Shown here piece by piece: positions 6,128-6,190 of a stretch of 6,190 nt of DNA. Below the pieces are notes generated by a model. It ran no database searches and had not been told where the DNA came from. It worked only from the letters and a program-made list of their open reading frames with translations. Where the stretch lies: NCBI GenBank assembly GCA_910585135.1, contig CAJUEB010000134.1, positions 1-6,190 of the forward strand, written 5' to 3'. Position numbers and translations under genes: made by a program. The first letter of the stretch is position 1, and each line of letters opens with the position of its first letter. Source of the stretch: an uncultured Eubacteriales bacterium (lineage in GTDB: Bacteria > Bacillota > Clostridia > Peptostreptococcales > Anaerovoracaceae).

Positions 6128-6140
6128 CCTATGGTATAAT
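6111..6140 (+). promoter_or_regulatory. Strong extended -10 promoter reading out of the window
   Basis: ATGACA (6111-6116, 5/6 match) and a perfect TATAAT (6135-6140) are 18 bp apart, and TGG directly before TATAAT makes an extended -10. The -35 overlaps the loop and right arm of the hairpin at 6089-6127. Transcription should begin near 6147 and serve a rightward gene beyond 6190. Confidence 0.65.
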
Positions 6141-6185
6141 GAACGCTGAACATTCTAACGGCGTTGCCGCGGGGAAGCGTTCATT
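6138..6185. repeat. 10 bp inverted repeat flanking the predicted transcription start
   Basis: AATGAACGCT (6138-6147) and AGCGTTCATT (6176-6185) are perfectly complementary with a 28 bp centre, which itself contains CGGC-GTT-GCCG. The left arm overlaps the end of the -10 box. It could be an operator pair or, if transcription starts upstream of it, an RNA stem at the 5' end of the next transcript. Confidence 0.4.
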
Positions 6186-6190
6186 GAATC

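Overview
The window looks like chromosomal DNA from an anaerobic Gram-positive bacterium, probably a Clostridia/Lachnospiraceae-type Firmicute. The clues are strong AGGAGG-like ribosome binding sites, moderate G+C, a secreted lysozyme with a Gram-positive style signal peptide, an extended -10 promoter (TGGTATAAT), and a ferredoxin-linked 2-oxoacid oxidoreductase operon. The genus assignment is inference only.

Left part (1-2273): the 5' end of a secreted GH25 lysozyme gene runs leftward out of the window. After a 339 bp gap come three short rightward genes with their own ribosome binding sites. They encode a 100-residue two-helix membrane protein (HrgC-like), a RimJ/RimL-type GNAT acetyltransferase and a YbaK-type Cys-tRNA(Pro) deacylase. 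They look like independent single genes and share no obvious pathway.

Middle (2274-2848): a 575 bp region without a convincing gene. It holds an AT-rich stretch, a good sigma-A type promoter (TTGACA, 17 bp, TAGTCT) with an inverted repeat around its -10, and a leader of about 190 nt. Part of this leader can fold into a compact three-way junction.

Right part (2849-5936): a four-gene operon in the order gamma, delta, alpha, beta, encoding a heterotetrameric pyruvate (or related 2-oxoacid):ferredoxin oxidoreductase (porG-porD-porA-porB). Spacings are 28, 0 and 12 nt, so the genes are almost certainly co-transcribed. PorA and PorB form the thiamine diphosphate core, PorB carries the proximal Fe-S cysteines, PorD carries two 4Fe-4S clusters that pass electrons to ferredoxin, and PorG is the CoA-binding-type gamma subunit. 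Together they convert a 2-oxoacid plus CoA to acyl-CoA, CO2 and reduced ferredoxin.

Right edge (5937-6190): no gene. It contains a 13 bp hairpin, a strong extended -10 promoter reading out of the window, a long inverted repeat at the expected transcription start, and an unusual cluster of TGAAC/GTTCA half-sites including a 17 bp palindrome. I see no clearly new biological system. The best candidates for something undescribed are the structured por leader and the TGAAC-rich control region.
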